From assembly GCF_001677885.1 (NCBI RefSeq), contig NZ_LOCQ01000044.1, positions 35,883 to 99,882 of the forward strand: a stretch of 64,000 nt of DNA, written 5' to 3'. Position 1 is the first letter of the stretch; each line of letters opens with the position of its first letter. Positions 61,827 through 64,000 of the stretch are shown in pieces. Under the pieces are notes generated by a model, which saw only the letters and a list, made by a program, of their open reading frames with translations, was not told the origin of the DNA and made no database searches. This DNA is from Janthinobacterium psychrotolerans (GTDB lineage Bacteria; Pseudomonadota; Gammaproteobacteria; Burkholderiales; Burkholderiaceae_D). The translations under genes and the position numbers were made by a program.

Positions 61827-62588
61827 ATGACCACAACCTCCAGCAATACTACAACGCAAAATGTCCACGGCCACCAGGCAAAAATCATGGTGGTGGACGA
61901 CGATGTGCGCTTGCGCGACCTGCTGCGCCGCTACCTGACCGAACAGGGCTTCAATGTGTTTACGGCCGAAAGCGCCACCGCCATGAACAAGCTGTGGTTG
62001 CGCGAACGCTATGACCTGCTGGTGCTCGACCTGATGCTGCCGGGCGAAGATGGCCTGTCGATCTGCCGCCGCCTGCGCGGCGCCGGCGACCAGACGCCCA
62101 TCATCATGCTGACGGCCAAGGGCGAAGACGTGGACCGCATTGTGGGCCTGGAAATGGGCGCCGACGATTATTTGCCGAAACCGTTCAATCCGCGCGAACT
62201 GGTGGCGCGCATCGGCGCCGTGCTGCGCCGCAAGGGCCCGGACGAAATTCCGGGCGCGCCATCGGAAACCCCGCAAACCTTCGAATTTGGCGACTTCGTG
62301 CTGGACCTGGGCACCCGCACCCTGAAAAAAAAGGGCGAAACGGTGCCGCTGACCACCGGCGAATTTTCCGTGCTGAAAGTGTTTGCCCGCCATGCACGCC
62401 AGCCGCTGTCGCGCGAAAAGCTGATGGAACTGGCGCGCGGACGCGAGTACGAAGTGTTCGACCGCAGCCTGGACGTGCAGATCTCGCGCTTGCGCAAGCT
62501 GATCGAACCCGATCCGTCTAGCCCGCTGTTCATCCAGACCGTGTGGGGCCTGGGCTACGTGTTCATTCCGGACGGACAGCCGCGCTGA
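61827..62588 (+). CDS. ompR: OmpR-type response regulator
   Basis: A 253-residue two-component response regulator. The receiver domain has IMVVDDDVRLRDLL, phospho-Asp in LLVLDLMLPGEDGL, and PKPFNPRELVARIG; the DNA-binding part is the OmpR-type winged helix (TGEFSVLKVFARHARQPLSR, REYEVFDRSLDVQISRLR). The length and sequence match OmpR. The EnvZ-like kinase gene follows 16 bases after the stop. It probably controls porin or envelope genes in response to osmotic conditions. Confidence 0.94.
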   Translation: MTTTSSNTTTQNVHGHQAKIMVVDDDVRLRDLLRRYLTEQGFNVFTAESATAMNKLWLRERYDLLVLDLMLPGEDGLSICRRLRGAGDQTPIIMLTAKGEDVDRIVGLEMGADDYLPKPFNPRELVARIGAVLRRKGPDEIPGAPSETPQTFEFGDFVLDLGTRTLKKKGETVPLTTGEFSVLKVFARHARQPLSREKLMELARGREYEVFDRSLDVQISRLRKLIEPDPSSPLFIQTVWGLGYVFIPDGQPR

Positions 62589-62604
62589 TCGCTGGCGAGG
62601 CTTG

Positions 62605-63960
62605 ATGAAACTTGTTCCCCAACTCAGCCTGGCACGGCTGAAAAGCGGCCTGTTCTGGCGCACGTTTTTGTTGCTCGGCACCTTGACCACCGTCAGCATG
62701 ATCTCCTGGATCGGCATGATTTCCGTGATCCAGCGCGAGCCGCAGGCGCAGCAGATTTCCGCCCAGATCATTTCCGTGGTCACCATCACGCATGCGGCGC
62801 TGACGCACTCGGCGCCCGAACTGCGCCGCGAACTGCTGTTCGACCTGGTCAGCAACGAAGGCATCCGCATCTTCTCGCTGGAGGAAGACGACCGCGTCGA
62901 TCCGCCACCCGACAACTACCTGATGCCCGACATCGAAGCGCTGGTCAAGGCCAAGCTGGGGCGCGACACGCGCTTTTCCGCGCGCGTGAACGGCGTGGCC
63001 GGTTTCTGGGTCAGCTTCAAGATCGACGATGACGCCTACTGGCTGATGCTCGACCGCGAGCGCCTGCGCGGCCTGACGGGCTTCCAGTGGCTGGGCTGGG
63101 CCAGCCTGGTGTCGCTGCTCTCCTTGATCGGCGCGGCCATCATTTCCAGCCTGATCAACCTGCCGCTGTCGCGCCTGACGGTGGCGGCGCGCGCCATCGC
63201 CCAGGGCAAGCAGCCGGCGCCGCTGCCGGAAAAAGGCCCGATCGAAATCATCGAGGCCAACCGCAGCTTCAACCAGATGGTCGACGATTTGAAACAGGTG
63301 GAATCGGACCGCGCCGTGATCCTGGCCGGCATTTCGCACGACCTGCGCACGCCGCTGGCGCGCATGCAGCTGGAAGTGGAAATGGCCAACCTGTCCGACG
63401 AGGCGCGCGACGGCATCCAGTCCGATATCGGCCAGATGGACGACATCATCGGCCAGTTCCTCGACTACGCCAAACCGACCGAGGCGTCGAGCTTTACCGA
63501 CGTCGACCTGGGCGGCTTGCTGGCCGATATGGCGCGCGAAACGATGCGCTTGCCTGATGTGAAGATCACCACCGCGATCGCCGAGGACGCCCACGTGATG
63601 GGCAACCCGACCGACTTGCGCCGCGTGCTGAACAACCTGATCGAAAATGCGCGCCGCTACGGCAAGACCCCGGGTGGCGATTTCACCGAAATCGACATCA
63701 GCTGCCAGCTCAAGGGCAGCGGCGCGGCGCGGCGCGTGATCATCGACGTGCAGGATCACGGCACCGGCGTGCCATCGGAAAAGATAGAACAGATGCTCAA
63801 GCCCTTTACCCGCCTGGACACGGCGCGCGGCCAGGCCAATGGCGCCGGGTTGGGCCTGGCCATCGTCGAGCGCGTGCTGCTGCGCCACGGCGCCGAACTG
63901 CAGGTGCGCAACCGCGCCGGTGGCGGCCTGGCGTTCCAGATCAGTTTGCCGGCGGCGTAG
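62605..63960 (+). CDS. envZ: EnvZ-type osmosensor histidine kinase
   Basis: A 451-residue inner-membrane kinase with spans at about 18-38 and 160-182 and a periplasmic domain between them. A HAMP domain follows, then the H-box ISHDLRTPLARMQLEVEM and the ATPase motifs NNLIENARRYG, DHGTGVPSEKI and GAGLGLAIVERVL. It phosphorylates and dephosphorylates OmpR. The ATG at 62605, five bases after GAGG, is used instead of the preceding TTG. The last 40 bases of the window after its stop show no gene. Confidence 0.94.
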   Translation: MKLVPQLSLARLKSGLFWRTFLLLGTLTTVSMISWIGMISVIQREPQAQQISAQIISVVTITHAALTHSAPELRRELLFDLVSNEGIRIFSLEEDDRVDPPPDNYLMPDIEALVKAKLGRDTRFSARVNGVAGFWVSFKIDDDAYWLMLDRERLRGLTGFQWLGWASLVSLLSLIGAAIISSLINLPLSRLTVAARAIAQGKQPAPLPEKGPIEIIEANRSFNQMVDDLKQVESDRAVILAGISHDLRTPLARMQLEVEMANLSDEARDGIQSDIGQMDDIIGQFLDYAKPTEASSFTDVDLGGLLADMARETMRLPDVKITTAIAEDAHVMGNPTDLRRVLNNLIENARRYGKTPGGDFTEIDISCQLKGSGAARRVIIDVQDHGTGVPSEKIEQMLKPFTRLDTARGQANGAGLGLAIVERVLLRHGAELQVRNRAGGGLAFQISLPAA

Positions 63961-64000
63961 GATCTCACTGCGCAGGCAAGGTGAACACTAGTTTAGCCCT

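Overview
The window is an ordinary, densely packed stretch of chromosome from a GC-rich, motile Gram-negative betaproteobacterium. An Oxalobacteraceae member (Janthinobacterium, Duganella or Massilia type) fits best. This is inferred from the dapC-dapD-dapE-prmB cluster, the PEP-CTERM proteins, the ompR-envZ pair, rraA, the FMN-riboswitch ribB and several chemoreceptors; no rRNA is present to prove it. I see no tRNA, rRNA, CRISPR array, transposase, integrase or prophage gene.

Layout. 1-10 kb: a partial DUF1415 gene, a lytic transglycosylase, fabI, an rhlE-type helicase with a long leader, a thioesterase, three small ORFans, a glycosyltransferase, and two tandem PEP-CTERM surface proteins. 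10-18 kb: a compact operon of a ThiF/E1-like enzyme, a nitroreductase-like protein and a membrane hexapeptide acyltransferase, then a chemoreceptor and an M16 peptidase. 17.8-24 kb: the FMN riboswitch and ribB, an MFS pump divergent from a LysR regulator, and an MCE lipid-transport set (permease, MlaD-like protein, lipoprotein) coupled to the LysR gene. 23.6-31.6 kb: a signalling block with a PAS histidine kinase facing a five-gene operon (receiver-PAS protein, small domain protein, HDOD protein, second PAS kinase, receiver plus degenerate HD-GYP protein), followed by a second chemoreceptor.

31.8-46.6 kb: a lipoprotein, a second RhlE-like helicase, a DUF4105 (Lnb-like) protein, a lone motA, a DUF4153 membrane protein, a MerR regulator with its operator, rraA, an MFS/AraC divergent pair, a lone fliD-like gene, a PilZ protein, radA and an lplT-like transporter. 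46.6-56 kb: DUF1853, a uracil-DNA-glycosylase-like protein, rimI and tsaB on the minus strand, then the lysine/diaminopimelate genes dapC, dapD, arsC-like and dapE with prmB, interrupted by an FAD monooxygenase. 56-64 kb: a palindromic repeat, an ABC-F ATPase, a CheW-like protein, arfB, a DUF342/FapA-like protein, a small secreted protein, and ompR-envZ.

Two themes stand out. The first is motility and c-di-GMP-style signalling parts scattered outside any flagellar operon (two receptors, CheW, MotA, FliD, PilZ, HDOD and HD-GYP-like proteins). The second is very tight packing: at least seven convergent gene pairs are separated by fewer than 10 bases or overlap. The best candidates for undescribed biology are the ThiF/nitroreductase/acyltransferase operon, the five-gene signalling operon with its degenerate HD-GYP member, the LysR-coupled MCE cassette that lacks an ATPase gene, and the shared upstream motif of the two PEP-CTERM genes.
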